Shown here piece by piece: positions 8,758 to 17,884 of a stretch of DNA of 62,528 nt. This DNA is from Candidatus Cloacimonadota bacterium. Its GTDB lineage: Bacteria; Muiribacteriota; UBA6191. Every line of letters starts with the position of its first letter. Within the stretch, counting starts at the first letter, position 1. The position numbers and the translations under genes are program-made. The notes beneath the pieces are model-generated. The model was not told the DNA's origin, ran no database searches, and was given only the letters and a program-made list of their open reading frames with translations. The stretch lies in assembly GCA_002402105.1 (NCBI GenBank), contig NVVD01000003.1, forward strand, positions 90,612 through 153,139. Direction: 5' to 3'.

Positions 8758-10703
8758 TGCTTTCCTCCTTCGTTTCTTACTCCACGTTTATTTAGTTTAT
8801 ATTTTATAAATTGTTTCATTTGATTTTTGTTTTCTCGTCGCATTCTATTTAAAAATCTTTGAGCCTCTTGCTTAGTTAGTTTTTTACCACGTTTTACTTT
8901 TTGTTGTTTCTGAGAGTTTTTATCTCCTGATTTTTTTTCTTTTTTAGCCTGCTCTTGAGCCTTCTTCTTTTCTTCTTCTTCTTCTTTTTGTTTTTCTGAT
9001 TTTTTCTTATCTTTTTTATCAGACTTTTTTTGGCCTTCTTTTTTTTCTTGGTCTTTCTTTTTTTTGTCACCTTTTTTTGATTTCGAATCTTTTTTTGAAT
9101 CAGGCTCTTTTTGTTTTTGGGAATCTTTTTTATCCCCTTCTTTTTTTTGGTCTTTTTTATTTTGTTTCTTCTGGTTTTTTTTATTCTTTTTATTTTTATC
9201 TATCTTCTCTTTAATTTTTTTTCTGACAAACTCTAGATTTTTTTTAGCATTTTCATGATTTGAATCTATTTTTAATGTTTCTTCATAAGATTTTAAAGCC
9301 TTTTCTAATTGGCCTAAACGATAAAAACTATTAGCTAAATTATAATTAGAGCTAGCTTTTAACTCTTTGTTTTCACTTTCTTTTGATTGTTCAAAATAGG
9401 TCATTGCTCTTTGAAAGTCTCCTGTTTTATATAACGAGCTACCTACATTGTATAAGTTTTCAAGAGAGTTTGGGTTTTCAAGCTGAACATTAGCAAACGA
9501 TTTTGATGCATCGTTATATTTTTTATTTTGATAAGCTGATTGCCCCTTTAAATAAGATTTTTCTTCTGTGTTAGCTTGTCCAAACATACTCCATATATTA
9601 GAGTTAGCAGATGAAGTTGAAACACAAGAAAACAAAAGCACTATCAATAAACTTGTATCTATTTTTCTTTTAATCAAAGGGATATGTAATTTTGCTCGTC
9701 TTAAATAAGACTCTAAAAATATAAAACAAATAGCTATTAGTAAAAAAATTTGAAATCTATTTTCATATCTTTTTTGACGGCTTGATTTAATATTTTGCTT
9801 TTGAATTTTTGCTTGAATCTCATTGGTGTAGATTAATTGTAAATCATCATCATTATTTTGAGCCAGAGCATATACCCCCCCTGTTTCAAGAGCTATTTCT
9901 TGTAAAATAGTCTCATTTAATTTTGAGATAACCAAATTACCATCACTATCTTTTAAGTTTTTACCCTTATGAATAGGGTCAGGAATAGGATGCCCCTCAA
10001 CTGAACCAAAACCCATTGTATAAATTTTTATGCCCTCTTCTTTAGCAGCTTTGGCTGCTTCTAAATAAGCACCAGAATGTCCTTCTCCATCAGTAATCAA
10101 AATTAATGCTTTTGATTTTTTAGCTGATGACTTAAATGCTTCAATAGATAAATAAATAGCATCATCAATGGCTGTACCTTGTTGTGGTATTAAATCTGTA
10201 TCTAGCAGGTCTAAAAACAATCTAAAAGCACCATAATCTAAAGTTAATGGGCATTGTAAAAAGCTAGTACCAGCAAAAGCAATTAAACCAACTCTATCAC
10301 CCTCAACTATATCTAAAAAATCTAGTATTTTTCTCTTTGCTCTAATTAATCTATTTGGTTTTAAATCTTGAGCTAACATACTTTTTGATACATCAATAGC
10401 AACAATAACATCAACCCCTCGACGTTTTACTTCTTCCCAATGAAAACCCCATTTAGGTTGTAATAAACTAATCGAAGCGACTAAAATAATAATAAAAAAA
10501 GATAAACTAGCTATCTTTTTATTTTGAGAAGTTAAATCACTTAATAAAAATGAATGATTTTTATCATGAATCATTTGTTTGATATAAGCTTTTTGTTTTT
10601 TACCTTGAAAAATTAAAAGTAATAAAACAACAAGGCTAATAATTAGCCAATAAAAATTAGAGGGTATACCGATTCGTAGACCAGAAATTAACTCTATCTC
10701 CAT
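8751..10703 (-). CDS. BatB-BatC fusion: von Willebrand A plus TPR protein with Lys-rich tail
   Basis: 650 residues. Transmembrane segments lie near residues 14-32 and 66-84. A von Willebrand A domain follows (about 95-295) with the MIDAS motif DVSKSM and ITDGEGHSG. Two more hydrophobic stretches lie at about 315-335 and 350-366. TPR repeats lie at about 380-490 (LYNVGSSLYKTGDFQRAMTY, LANSFYRLGQLEKALKSYEE). The rest (about 495-620) is extremely rich in Lys, Gln, Glu and Asp. In many genomes BatB and BatC are separate; here they are one protein. It is probably a metal-dependent adhesion-type scaffold at the inner membrane. Confidence 0.9.
   Translation of the reverse strand: MEIELISGLRIGIPSNFYWLIISLVVLLLLIFQGKKQKAYIKQMIHDKNHSFLLSDLTSQNKKIASLSFFIIILVASISLLQPKWGFHWEEVKRRGVDVIVAIDVSKSMLAQDLKPNRLIRAKRKILDFLDIVEGDRVGLIAFAGTSFLQCPLTLDYGAFRLFLDLLDTDLIPQQGTAIDDAIYLSIEAFKSSAKKSKALILITDGEGHSGAYLEAAKAAKEEGIKIYTMGFGSVEGHPIPDPIHKGKNLKDSDGNLVISKLNETILQEIALETGGVYALAQNNDDDLQLIYTNEIQAKIQKQNIKSSRQKRYENRFQIFLLIAICFIFLESYLRRAKLHIPLIKRKIDTSLLIVLLFSCVSTSSANSNIWSMFGQANTEEKSYLKGQSAYQNKKYNDASKSFANVQLENPNSLENLYNVGSSLYKTGDFQRAMTYFEQSKESENKELKASSNYNLANSFYRLGQLEKALKSYEETLKIDSNHENAKKNLEFVRKKIKEKIDKNKKNKKNQKKQNKKDQKKEGDKKDSQKQKEPDSKKDSKSKKGDKKKKDQEKKEGQKKSDKKDKKKSEKQKEEEEEKKKAQEQAKKEKKSGDKNSQKQQKVKRGKKLTKQEAQRFLNRMRRENKNQMKQFIKYKLNKRGVRNEGGKQW
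8830..9210. repeat. Low-complexity A/T region coding the Lys/Glu/Gln tail of BatBC
   Basis: Dense runs of lysine codons make the strand almost only A and G on the minus strand. It is compositional rather than a regular tandem repeat. Confidence 0.7.
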
Positions 10704-11728
10704 TATGGTGTTCTCCTAAAGTATGTAAGGTCTAATAATAAGTATAATAAAAGTAATAAAATAGCTGGTATTACAAATACATAAAAAAGTTCTTTGTACT
10801 CCATATGCTCTTTTACTTTTGATTTTGATTTTTCTAAGCTATCAATCTCAGTATAGATTTGTTTAAGCTCGCCTAAATCAGTAGCTCGATAATACTTACC
10901 ACCCGTCATTTTTGATATCTTTTTTAAACTTGTTTCATCTAAATCAGATTGTATATATTGATATTGAGGCCCAAAAGGAGTCTCTATTTTAATAGGAACT
11001 TTGCCACGAGAACCGACTCCAATACAATAAATTTTAATACCAAAAGCTTTCGCTATTTCAGCTGCTTGAATTGGGTCAATATCACCAGCAGTATTTGCTC
11101 CATCAGTTAATAAAATTAAAATTTTTGATTTGCTCTTTTTTTCTTTTAAACGATTAACTGCTGTACCAATAGCACTACCAATTGCTGTTGATTCACCAGC
11201 CATACCGATGGTCAAACTTTTTAAAAAACTAAGTAAAACACCATGATCTAGGGTTAATGGACATTGAGTAAAAGCCATTGTACCAAATACAATCATACCC
11301 ATTCGATCACTTCGTCTTGTTTTAACAAAGTCATTAACAACATCTTTAATAACTTCTAGCCTATCTACCTCTTTACCCCTTAGTTTAAAATCTAAAGCAT
11401 TCATAGAGCCAGAAGTATCTATAGCTAAAACAATATCAACACCATGAGTAATAACCTCTAATGTTTTTTTACCTTTTTGAAATCTAGCTAAACCAAATAC
11501 AATAAAAATAAAAGCTATAATTTTTAACCATGCCCTTAAAGGAAACAACCTCACCTTTAAAGATGGTTTGATTTTTTTTATCCTTGCAATACTTGGATAA
11601 ATAATAGAAGGCTCACGTTTATAAAACTCCCAATAATATAAAACAGGTACAAGTAAAATTAAAAGTAAATAATAAGGGTCTTTAAAATGAAAAAAAGTCT
11701 GACTCATTGTATCTATTATATTATTCAT
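10703..11728 (-). CDS. BatA-like von Willebrand A protein
   Basis: 341 residues. Two hydrophobic segments at the N-terminus (about 17-32 and 66-83) precede a von Willebrand A domain (about 93-300) with MIDAS residues DTSGSMNALDF, TAIGSAIGTA and LLTDGANTAGD. A C-terminal helix lies at about 312-332. This is the standard BatA layout: a membrane-anchored metal-binding domain. Its start overlaps the end of the upstream lipoprotein gene by 8 bases, and it adjoins batB directly. Confidence 0.93.
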   Translation of the reverse strand: MNNIIDTMSQTFFHFKDPYYLLLILLVPVLYYWEFYKREPSIIYPSIARIKKIKPSLKVRLFPLRAWLKIIAFIFIVFGLARFQKGKKTLEVITHGVDIVLAIDTSGSMNALDFKLRGKEVDRLEVIKDVVNDFVKTRRSDRMGMIVFGTMAFTQCPLTLDHGVLLSFLKSLTIGMAGESTAIGSAIGTAVNRLKEKKSKSKILILLTDGANTAGDIDPIQAAEIAKAFGIKIYCIGVGSRGKVPIKIETPFGPQYQYIQSDLDETSLKKISKMTGGKYYRATDLGELKQIYTEIDSLEKSKSKVKEHMEYKELFYVFVIPAILLLLLYLLLDLTYFRRTP

Positions 11729-12683
11729 CTACTTCCTCCCATTCTTGTTCTTGGCTTTCTTCAAGTAATACTGTTTTTTCTACAATAGCATTCAATAAAA
11801 AAATAGAACTTTTCATTGTCTCAACTTTTGGGTAAATATCAGCAAATTTTGCCATTTCATCCTCTTTAAAAAACTGCTGTAGTTTATCTGTAAAGGATTT
11901 TAGTTCTTCTACTTTATTTAAACTAATTAATAGCTCCTCTCTAGTAGACTCAAGAGCATTCGTATTAAACCTTTTTGATAAAAAACCTCGATAAATATAA
12001 CTCAAAGATTGATAAAACTCTTTATACATAGCTTGCTCTAAATATTTTTTAGACTGAAATTCAATTAAAGCCTCATTTACCCACTCATGCGCCGTCAAAT
12101 CTTGCTCTTCCCAAGTTTCTTGAGAGTATTTTTTATATAAAAAATATAAAATTATAATTAAAATAATAAGAGCAAACAAAGCATAAAATCCTCTGTAGTC
12201 TCGTTGATATTTAATCGTTTTTATAAAGTCGATTTCTTCGATATCTTCTAATGAATCATCTGATTTTTCGTCTTCTGCTAAAACTTCAACAAAAATTCGT
12301 CCTGTTGAAATTGTTTTTTTAATATTATTTTCTTTATAATCAACAATAACTTTTGGCAAAATAAATGTACCAGTAATATCTGACTGTAGAGTATATATCT
12401 TTTCTAAATATATTCTGTTGGCATTTTTAGTTTTTTTATCACTTGGCTCTATGATTCTGAGTCCTTTAATCAATGGGCCAATCTCTGGTATTTTAATATC
12501 TGTTATCGATTTATCATAGTTTAATAATATTTTAAACTTAATTTCATCTGAAAGGTTTGAAGATATCTTATTTACAGATGAGCTTAATTCTACTTTCTTT
12601 TTATCAACCACTGTTTTTTGTGAGTCACATCCAAAGTTAAATAAAATACAAATTATAATAAATATTTTATAAGCGATCTTCAT
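11721..12683 (-). CDS. Bat-operon lipoprotein with BatD-like beta domain and helical cytoplasmic tail
   Basis: Start chosen at ATG 12683 rather than the upstream in-frame 12707. AAGGTGG lies seven bases before it, and the resulting N-terminus MKIAYKIFIIICILFNFGC is a lipoprotein signal with a lipobox Cys. 320 residues. A beta-rich region (about 20-130) resembles the modules of BatD. A transmembrane helix lies at about 165-183, followed by a helical domain with ESTREELLISLNKV, similar to proteins often found between DUF58 and BatA. Overlap with the upstream gene is 17 bases. A scaffold role is inference. Confidence 0.75.
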   Translation of the reverse strand: MKIAYKIFIIICILFNFGCDSQKTVVDKKKVELSSSVNKISSNLSDEIKFKILLNYDKSITDIKIPEIGPLIKGLRIIEPSDKKTKNANRIYLEKIYTLQSDITGTFILPKVIVDYKENNIKKTISTGRIFVEVLAEDEKSDDSLEDIEEIDFIKTIKYQRDYRGFYALFALIILIIILYFLYKKYSQETWEEQDLTAHEWVNEALIEFQSKKYLEQAMYKEFYQSLSYIYRGFLSKRFNTNALESTREELLISLNKVEELKSFTDKLQQFFKEDEMAKFADIYPKVETMKSSIFLLNAIVEKTVLLEESQEQEWEEVDE

Positions 12684-13893
12684 GTAAAACCACCTTATAT
12701 TTAGCAAATAAGTCTTTAAAATATTGCTCTTGAAATTTTTGTTGATTTTCTGCTCTGTAAGATTTTTTTACAATCTCTTTTACATCTTCATATTTTTTAT
12801 TTTGGCCCTGTCTTTTTTGATGAATCCAAAAGAAATGTGTTCCCTTTTTACTCTTAAGTGCCTTTGTTAAAGTATTTAAAGATTGTCCATCCAAAAAATT
12901 AGTTAAACCCTTTACTTTACCTATCAACGGAATAAAATCTTTTTCAATCCATTTAGATATTTTACCCTTAGTTTTTTTATTTAAATCAATCGAGTATAAA
13001 TCTACAAAACTTTCAAAATCAGACAAACTATTTGGCGGTGCTTTTAAAAGCTTTTGTAGTGGCTCATCATCTTTAATCAATAAATGACTGATTAGATAAC
13101 CTTTTGAAAATACATATTTATAAAGATTTGCTTGATAATAGTTTTTTAAATCAAAGTCACTCGCTTTAAGTTTACTCATTTCTTGATTCATTAAAAATGA
13201 GATTCGTAAATCAAGTAAAGATTTACTAGCTATTTTTTTAAAGTCTTCATTTTGTATCAATGGCTCAGACTCTTTTTGTAAAAGCTTTTTTGCTAGTAAT
13301 TGAGTCATTAACTCTTTTTTATTTGTTTGACTTGAAAAGTCTTTTTGAAAAGTCTCTAACTCATGATAATAAACTTCTTCACCCAAAATACTTGCTATCA
13401 CAATATTTTTAGACCCACTATTAGTTTGTGTTTTAACCATTGAAGTCGCTGATTGTAAATAAAGCTCAGCATCTTTATCTTTAGCCAATAACTTTAAAGT
13501 TTCATAAGTTGTTTTTTTATACAAAGAAAACTTTTCATCTGGGTCTAAACTCTCTAATAAACTTAATGCTTTTAATTTTTGTTTTAGATAATCAAAACCA
13601 TATAATTCAACTAATTGATTGAGTATTTTTATTTTTTCATCTTTATTATTTATTGTTTGATAATAGCGATGAAATAAATCAGCAGATTCTAAAACAAAGC
13701 CTTTTGATTTTAAATTTAAAGCGGCTTCTTTTAATTCTATGTAACTATAAATTTCAACTTCTTTTATCTCTTTTTGTACGTCTTGTTTTAAAAGTAAAAC
13801 AACAATACCAATTAAAATTAAAGAGTTTAGTATGATTAAAAAGCTATTATTAGATTTCTTTTTAATTAATTTTTTTGTTTTTATTTCTTCCAT
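12667..13893 (-). CDS. Membrane-anchored parvulin-like (SurA/PpiC-type) protein
   Basis: 408 residues with one transmembrane helix at about 18-38. Residues 165-240 resemble a SurA-type helical N-domain (GEEVYYHELETFQKDFSSQ). Residues about 265-385 follow the parvulin pattern SKGYLISHLLIKDDEPL, then DFESFVDLYSIDLNKKTKG and GTHFFWIHQKRQGQNKKYED. The usual RHIL and GGDLG residues are only partly kept, so isomerase activity is doubtful and a chaperone role is likelier. Its place inside a Bat operon suggests help in folding or assembly of the periplasmic Bat domains. It overlaps DUF58 by 13 bases. Confidence 0.68.
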   Translation of the reverse strand: MEEIKTKKLIKKKSNNSFLIILNSLILIGIVVLLLKQDVQKEIKEVEIYSYIELKEAALNLKSKGFVLESADLFHRYYQTINNKDEKIKILNQLVELYGFDYLKQKLKALSLLESLDPDEKFSLYKKTTYETLKLLAKDKDAELYLQSATSMVKTQTNSGSKNIVIASILGEEVYYHELETFQKDFSSQTNKKELMTQLLAKKLLQKESEPLIQNEDFKKIASKSLLDLRISFLMNQEMSKLKASDFDLKNYYQANLYKYVFSKGYLISHLLIKDDEPLQKLLKAPPNSLSDFESFVDLYSIDLNKKTKGKISKWIEKDFIPLIGKVKGLTNFLDGQSLNTLTKALKSKKGTHFFWIHQKRQGQNKKYEDVKEIVKKSYRAENQQKFQEQYFKDLFAKYKVVLHEDRL

Positions 13894-14765
13894 TTTCCAC
13901 GATTCCTAAAAAAACCAACAATTGGGTCAACATATGATTGATGTGTATTAATATCAATAGTATCTATTTTATTACTTTTCATAAAATCAACTCTTTGAGT
14001 TTTATCTCTATCAAATAAAATTTGTAAGGCTTTACGAGCTTTTTTATCAGAGGTATCAAATAATAAAACTTCTCCTGTTTCTGCATCTTCTAAATGTACC
14101 AAACCGATATCTGGCATCTCTCGTTCTCTTTGATCGCTCAATGAAATACAAATCAAATCATGTCTTTTTGCTGCTACTCTTAAAACTTTTTCATAACCTT
14201 TACTAATAAAATCAGATATTAAAAAAATAACGGCCTTTTTTCGTACTGCTTTATTTAAATAATCGATAGCATTTTCAAGATTTGTGTCTTCTTGGTCTGC
14301 TTGAAAAGATAATACCTCTCTAATGACTCGCAAAACATGACTTTTACCTTTTTTTGGTGGAATAAATTTTTCGACTTTTCCTGTAAAAAGTAGCAAACCA
14401 ACATTATCATTATTTTTAATAGCAGATAAAGCAAACATAGCTGAAATTTCAGCAGCAATCTCATTTTTAGTTTGCTCTTTTGATGAGTAATAACCAGAGC
14501 CTGAGATATCTACCATTAAAATAACAGTCAACTCACGTTCTTCAACATATTGTTTAACAAAAGGAACGTCCATTCTAGCTGTTACGTTCCAGTCTATTGT
14601 ACGAATATCATCACCTGGTACATACTCTCTTACTTCTGAAAACTCCATACCTCTACCTTTAAAAGTAGAGTGGTACTCACCAGCTAAAACATCATTTACT
14701 AAACGGCTCGTTTGTATTTGAATACGTTTAACTTTTTTTAGAAGCTCTTTTGAAACTTCTGACAT
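13881..14765 (-). CDS. DUF58 domain protein (MoxR partner)
   Basis: 294 residues. The DUF58 signature is complete: GRGMEFSEVREYVPGDDIRT, then IDWNVTARMDVPFVKQYVEE, followed by a von Willebrand A-like region with MVDISGSGYY. DUF58 proteins are encoded next to MoxR ATPases and probably act with them as chaperone or metal-insertion partners. The start abuts the end of moxR (one-base overlap), so the pair is coupled. Confidence 0.94.
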   Translation of the reverse strand: MSEVSKELLKKVKRIQIQTSRLVNDVLAGEYHSTFKGRGMEFSEVREYVPGDDIRTIDWNVTARMDVPFVKQYVEERELTVILMVDISGSGYYSSKEQTKNEIAAEISAMFALSAIKNNDNVGLLLFTGKVEKFIPPKKGKSHVLRVIREVLSFQADQEDTNLENAIDYLNKAVRKKAVIFLISDFISKGYEKVLRVAAKRHDLICISLSDQREREMPDIGLVHLEDAETGEVLLFDTSDKKARKALQILFDRDKTQRVDFMKSNKIDTIDINTHQSYVDPIVGFFRNRGKWKK

Positions 14766-15760
14766 TAGGGAACCTTAACCGAATCAAAAATCTGCTCAAT
14801 AATATCTTCGCTTGTTTTTTCTTCGGCTTCGGCTTCAAAAGTTATTAAAACTCTGTGTCTTAAAACATCCATGCCAATCGCTTTAATATCATTTGGCACA
14901 ACATAAGCCCTACCCTGTAAAAAAGCATATACACGAGCAAGTTTGTTTAAATAAATAGAAGCTCTTGGAGAAGCACCGTATTGTATTAAATCATCTAAAC
15001 CACTGATACCATAAGCTTGTGGATCTCTTGTAGCAAAAATTAAATCAATAATATATTGATTGATTTTTTCATCTACATGAATCATGTCAATCACTTTTCT
15101 AATTTCCATTAAATCATCTACACTCATTACAGCTTCAATTTTTTGTGATTTATTATAAGAAATCATTTTCATGATTTGGAGTTCTTCTTCTTTTGTTGGA
15201 TACCCTACACTTATTTTGAGCATGAAACGATCAATTTGAGCTTCTGGCAATGGATACGTACCCTCTTGCTCTACTGGGTTTTGTGTGGCAAGCACTAAAA
15301 ATGGCTCTTCTAATTTGAAAGTTTCATCACCAATAGTAACTTGTTTTTCTTGCATGGCTTCAAGTAAAGCTGATTGAACTTTTGCTGGTGCTCTATTTAT
15401 CTCATCAGCTAATACAATGTTTGCAAACAAAGGCCCCTTTTTAATATAAAAGTTAGCCTCTTTTGGATTATAAATTTGTGTACCAATTAAATCAGCTGGC
15501 AATAAATCAGGAGTAAACTGAATACGCTTAAATGAGGTTTTTAATGTTTTTGATAAAGCATTTACAGTTGTTGTTTTTGCAAGACCTGGTACACCCTCAA
15601 GCAAAATATGGCCCCCTGCTAATAAACCCATTAACAATCTTTCAATCATATATTTTTGACCAACAACCTCTTTAGCCATTTCTTGATATACTCTTTGAAT
15701 TAAATGATGTTTTTCATCAATCTTTTGCTTTACTGCATCTAAATCTAGGGCTTCACTCAT
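14765..15760 (-). CDS. MoxR-family AAA+ ATPase
   Basis: 331 residues, the normal length. Walker A GHILLEGVPGLAKTTT, Walker B VLADEINRAPAKVQSALLEA, sensor 1 LATQNPVEQEGTYPLPEAQ and arginine-finger DRFMLKISVGYP are all present, as is the C-terminal GASPRASIYL motif. MoxR ATPases are chaperone-like and act on von Willebrand A proteins, which fits the BatA and BatB genes downstream. Confidence 0.96.
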   Translation of the reverse strand: MSEALDLDAVKQKIDEKHHLIQRVYQEMAKEVVGQKYMIERLLMGLLAGGHILLEGVPGLAKTTTVNALSKTLKTSFKRIQFTPDLLPADLIGTQIYNPKEANFYIKKGPLFANIVLADEINRAPAKVQSALLEAMQEKQVTIGDETFKLEEPFLVLATQNPVEQEGTYPLPEAQIDRFMLKISVGYPTKEEELQIMKMISYNKSQKIEAVMSVDDLMEIRKVIDMIHVDEKINQYIIDLIFATRDPQAYGISGLDDLIQYGASPRASIYLNKLARVYAFLQGRAYVVPNDIKAIGMDVLRHRVLITFEAEAEEKTSEDIIEQIFDSVKVP

Positions 15761-15761
15761 T

Positions 15762-16493
15762 TTAGTCCTCCAGAACAGAAGCTAAAAAATCATCTTCTTG
15801 TTCTTTTTGTTTGGTTTTAATTTTTATATTTTTATCTTTAAAGTTTTTATCTATTTGTAGTTTTTGTTTGACAGTTAGTGCTTGATTTGCATAAGTCACT
15901 TGCTCTAAGTACTCTTGTAAGATTTTTTTATCCATAGCAAAACTATCATCTTGTATAGATTGTTTTAAAAACTCTACTATTTTGCCTGATTGCCATAAAG
16001 TTTTTAAATCTACTTTTTGTTTAACCTCTTTTTTAGCCGTTTTTTTTCTAGTAAAAAGAGTGACCAAAATAATTAAGATGATTACCATTAGGCCTACCAA
16101 AATTTTATTATCTTTTTGTTTTATTTTTGGAAGTTGAAAAGAGGCAATCTCTAAATACCTTTCTTTATTATCTTTAATGTATTTAATCGTTAGTTTTGGT
16201 ATTTTTTGCTTAAAGGCTTTTGTATTTATTTGATAACTATAAATTAAACTATCTTGATCTTTATTGCTAGCTAAAGATTCTACATTTAACAAATTAGCCT
16301 TACTCAAAATTTTGTGAGATTTTAAATTGATAGGAGGTACTATAATATTTTCTTTTTTATCGTATTTTATTTGTATTTTAAAAGAAGTTTTATCTTCATT
16401 TGTTGTATCTAATAAATACTCCGCTGATATTTGACAATACAAACTAGAGCTACAAAATATGTATAAAAGTATAAGTATAAATTTCATGGTCAT
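15762..16493 (-). CDS. Secreted/membrane protein at the head of the Bat operon
   Basis: The open frame begins at a TTG (16523) without a ribosome-binding site. The ATGs at 16493 (MTMKFILILLYIFCSSSLYC) and 16487 give a proper signal peptide, so I use 16493. About 243 residues: signal peptide, a small beta-rich domain (about 20-125), a transmembrane helix with VGLMVIILIILVTLFT, and a short helical cytoplasmic tail rich in Lys and Gln. The layout is like a reduced copy of the lipoprotein downstream in the operon. One base separates it from moxR. Family not recognised; start uncertain. Confidence 0.65.
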   Translation of the reverse strand: MTMKFILILLYIFCSSSLYCQISAEYLLDTTNEDKTSFKIQIKYDKKENIIVPPINLKSHKILSKANLLNVESLASNKDQDSLIYSYQINTKAFKQKIPKLTIKYIKDNKERYLEIASFQLPKIKQKDNKILVGLMVIILIILVTLFTRKKTAKKEVKQKVDLKTLWQSGKIVEFLKQSIQDDSFAMDKKILQEYLEQVTYANQALTVKQKLQIDKNFKDKNIKIKTKQKEQEDDFLASVLED

Positions 16494-16673
16494 AAAATTA
16501 ACATTAGATTTTTTGATTTTCAAGGGAGAAAGTTGAATCTAAAGAAATAAATAGAGTTTTTAAAATTAAAAATACCAGATACCTCTATATCCCCCAATTT
16601 TTTTAAAAGTCAAACACCTTTGTTTTAGGTATAAGTAGTTACCTTCAATCAAAAAATAATTAGCTATTAATTA

Positions 16674-16689
16674 TGTTATAATCAATACA
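16674..16689 (+). promoter_or_regulatory. Extended -10 promoter placing the transcript start at the ATG (Rpn copy 1)
   Basis: TG-T-TATAAT (16674-16682) lies seven bases before the ATG at 16689, with no Shine-Dalgarno between. The same arrangement, TATAATCAATACATG, is conserved at the second Rpn gene. A leaderless mRNA is the simplest reading. Confidence 0.55.
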
Positions 16690-17621
16690 TGAACAACACC
16701 TTTTATAATTTAACCAACGATGTTTTATTTAAAGCTACTTTTAGTAACCCTAAAAACAATAAAATTTTAATCTGTTTAATTAATGCTCTGTTAAAATTAG
16801 AGGATGATAAAAAAGTTATTGAAGTTGAAGTGATAAACCCCTTTAATGATAAAAAGTTTCTCGATGACAAATTGAGTATTGTAGATATTAAAGCTAAAGA
16901 TGGTAGAGGCATACTTTACAACATTGAGATGCAAATTCAAGTTCCTAAAAATTGGGAGAAAAGAGCATTATATTATGCCTCTGAGCTTTACACATCTCAA
17001 CTTAAAGAGTCTAGCTCTTATAATAAATTAAAAAAAACAATTAGCATTTCAATCTTAAGTGAAACTTGCTTTAAAGATAATAAAGATGTACACAACATTT
17101 ATACTTTTCATAATACCAAAAGTTTAAAACCCCTCGATAATTTAATAGAGTTGCATTTTATTGAACTCTCTAAATTTGATAAAGATAAAAAACGAGCTTT
17201 ATCTTCACCATTTGAAAAATGGCTTTATGCCCTAAAGCATGGTGATAATCACCAAAAGGAATCTGATATGTTACCACAAGAGTTAATGACTGAAAAAGGA
17301 ATCAATGAAGCCTTTTGTGCCATGCGATATGCTAATGCTGACCAACAAACACGTTATCTCATCGAAGCTAGACAAAAGTTTATACGTGACCAAATTACCA
17401 TGCAAGAAGACGCTTTAGAAGACGCTTTAGAAGAAGGAAGACAAAAGGGAAAACAAGAAGGAAAACAAGAGGGAAGACAAGAGGGAATTAAAAAAGGAGA
17501 AAAACAAAAAGCAAAAAAAATTGCCACTCAACTAATTTTCAATTCTAAAATGACTGATCTCGAAATTTCTCAAATGACTAGTTTAGATATCAAGACAATC
17601 CAAAAAATCCGACAATCTTAA
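16689..17621 (+). CDS. Rpn-family recombination-promoting nuclease / putative transposase, copy 1
   Basis: 310 residues. A PD-(D/E)XK-type nuclease domain spans about 1-230: NDVLFKATFSNPKNNKILIC, DDKLSIVDIKAKDGRGILYN, IEMQIQVPKNWEKRALYYAS. The D and E-x-Q residues of the fold are visible in IVDIKAKD and NIEMQIQ. A Gly/Lys/Gln/Arg repeat (about 247-270) precedes a small C-terminal helix-turn-helix-like tail (LEISQMTSLDIKTIQKI). Rpn proteins are DNA endonucleases that promote RecA-independent recombination. About 80 percent identical by eye to the copy at 25094. Confidence 0.9.
   Translation: MNNTFYNLTNDVLFKATFSNPKNNKILICLINALLKLEDDKKVIEVEVINPFNDKKFLDDKLSIVDIKAKDGRGILYNIEMQIQVPKNWEKRALYYASELYTSQLKESSSYNKLKKTISISILSETCFKDNKDVHNIYTFHNTKSLKPLDNLIELHFIELSKFDKDKKRALSSPFEKWLYALKHGDNHQKESDMLPQELMTEKGINEAFCAMRYANADQQTRYLIEARQKFIRDQITMQEDALEDALEEGRQKGKQEGKQEGRQEGIKKGEKQKAKKIATQLIFNSKMTDLEISQMTSLDIKTIQKIRQS
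17425..17510 (+). repeat. Short in-frame codon repeat (Gly-Lys/Arg-Gln-Glu) in Rpn copy 1
   Basis: Imperfect 12-base units of the type GGAAAACAAGAA repeat about five times. A matching run is in Rpn copy 2 at about 25815-25890. Such runs are common in this family and can expand or shrink by slippage. Confidence 0.7.
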
Positions 17622-17669
17622 AAAATAAAATCGCCCGCTTCGCTGGCTCACCTAAAATATATAAGAAAC

Positions 17670-17747
17670 CGGAGATTGCAGTTTATTCCAATAAAATAAA
17701 CTTTTGAAAAGCTAAAGCTTTTTTATGGCACTAAAGTACCATCTCCG
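17670..17747. repeat. Multi-hairpin intergenic element A
   Basis: Outer arms CGGAGAT and ATCTCCG enclose three small palindromes: a decayed form of TTGGAATTTATTCCAA, AAAGCTAAAGCTTT, and ATGGCACTAAAGTACCAT. A related element with a different but still palindromic third hairpin is at 23929-24054. Confidence 0.65.
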
Positions 17748-17782
17748 ATTTGGTTCAAAAGCTCCCACGCAAAACCCACTCC

Positions 17783-17854
17783 GTCTTAAAACAACGATAC
17801 GTGAGTCGCTCCGCTTACCCTCGTTCCACTCGGCTCCCAATCATTGTTTTAGAC
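17783..17854. repeat. 72-base imperfect inverted repeat in cassette copy 1
   Basis: Left arm GTCTTAAAACAACGAT (17783-17798) and right arm ATCATTGTTTTAGAC (17840-17854) pair with one bulge and one mismatch. The copy at 26611-26682 has the same length and arms. Confidence 0.7.
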
Positions 17855-17884
17855 TACGTTAATATTTCTCCCAAACTTGATTTA

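Noticed and set aside
9064..9258. 64-codon plus-strand frame rich in Phe and Ser
   Set aside because: Antisense reading of the Lys-rich tail of BatBC; composition artefact.
17425..17510. Possible CRISPR-like or direct-repeat array in Rpn copy 1
   Set aside because: The units are 12-base in-frame codon repeats within a gene and have no spacers.
17783..17854. Integron attC site
   Set aside because: Length and pairing fit loosely, but the RYYYAAC and GTTRRRY cores are missing and there is no integrase or cassette array.
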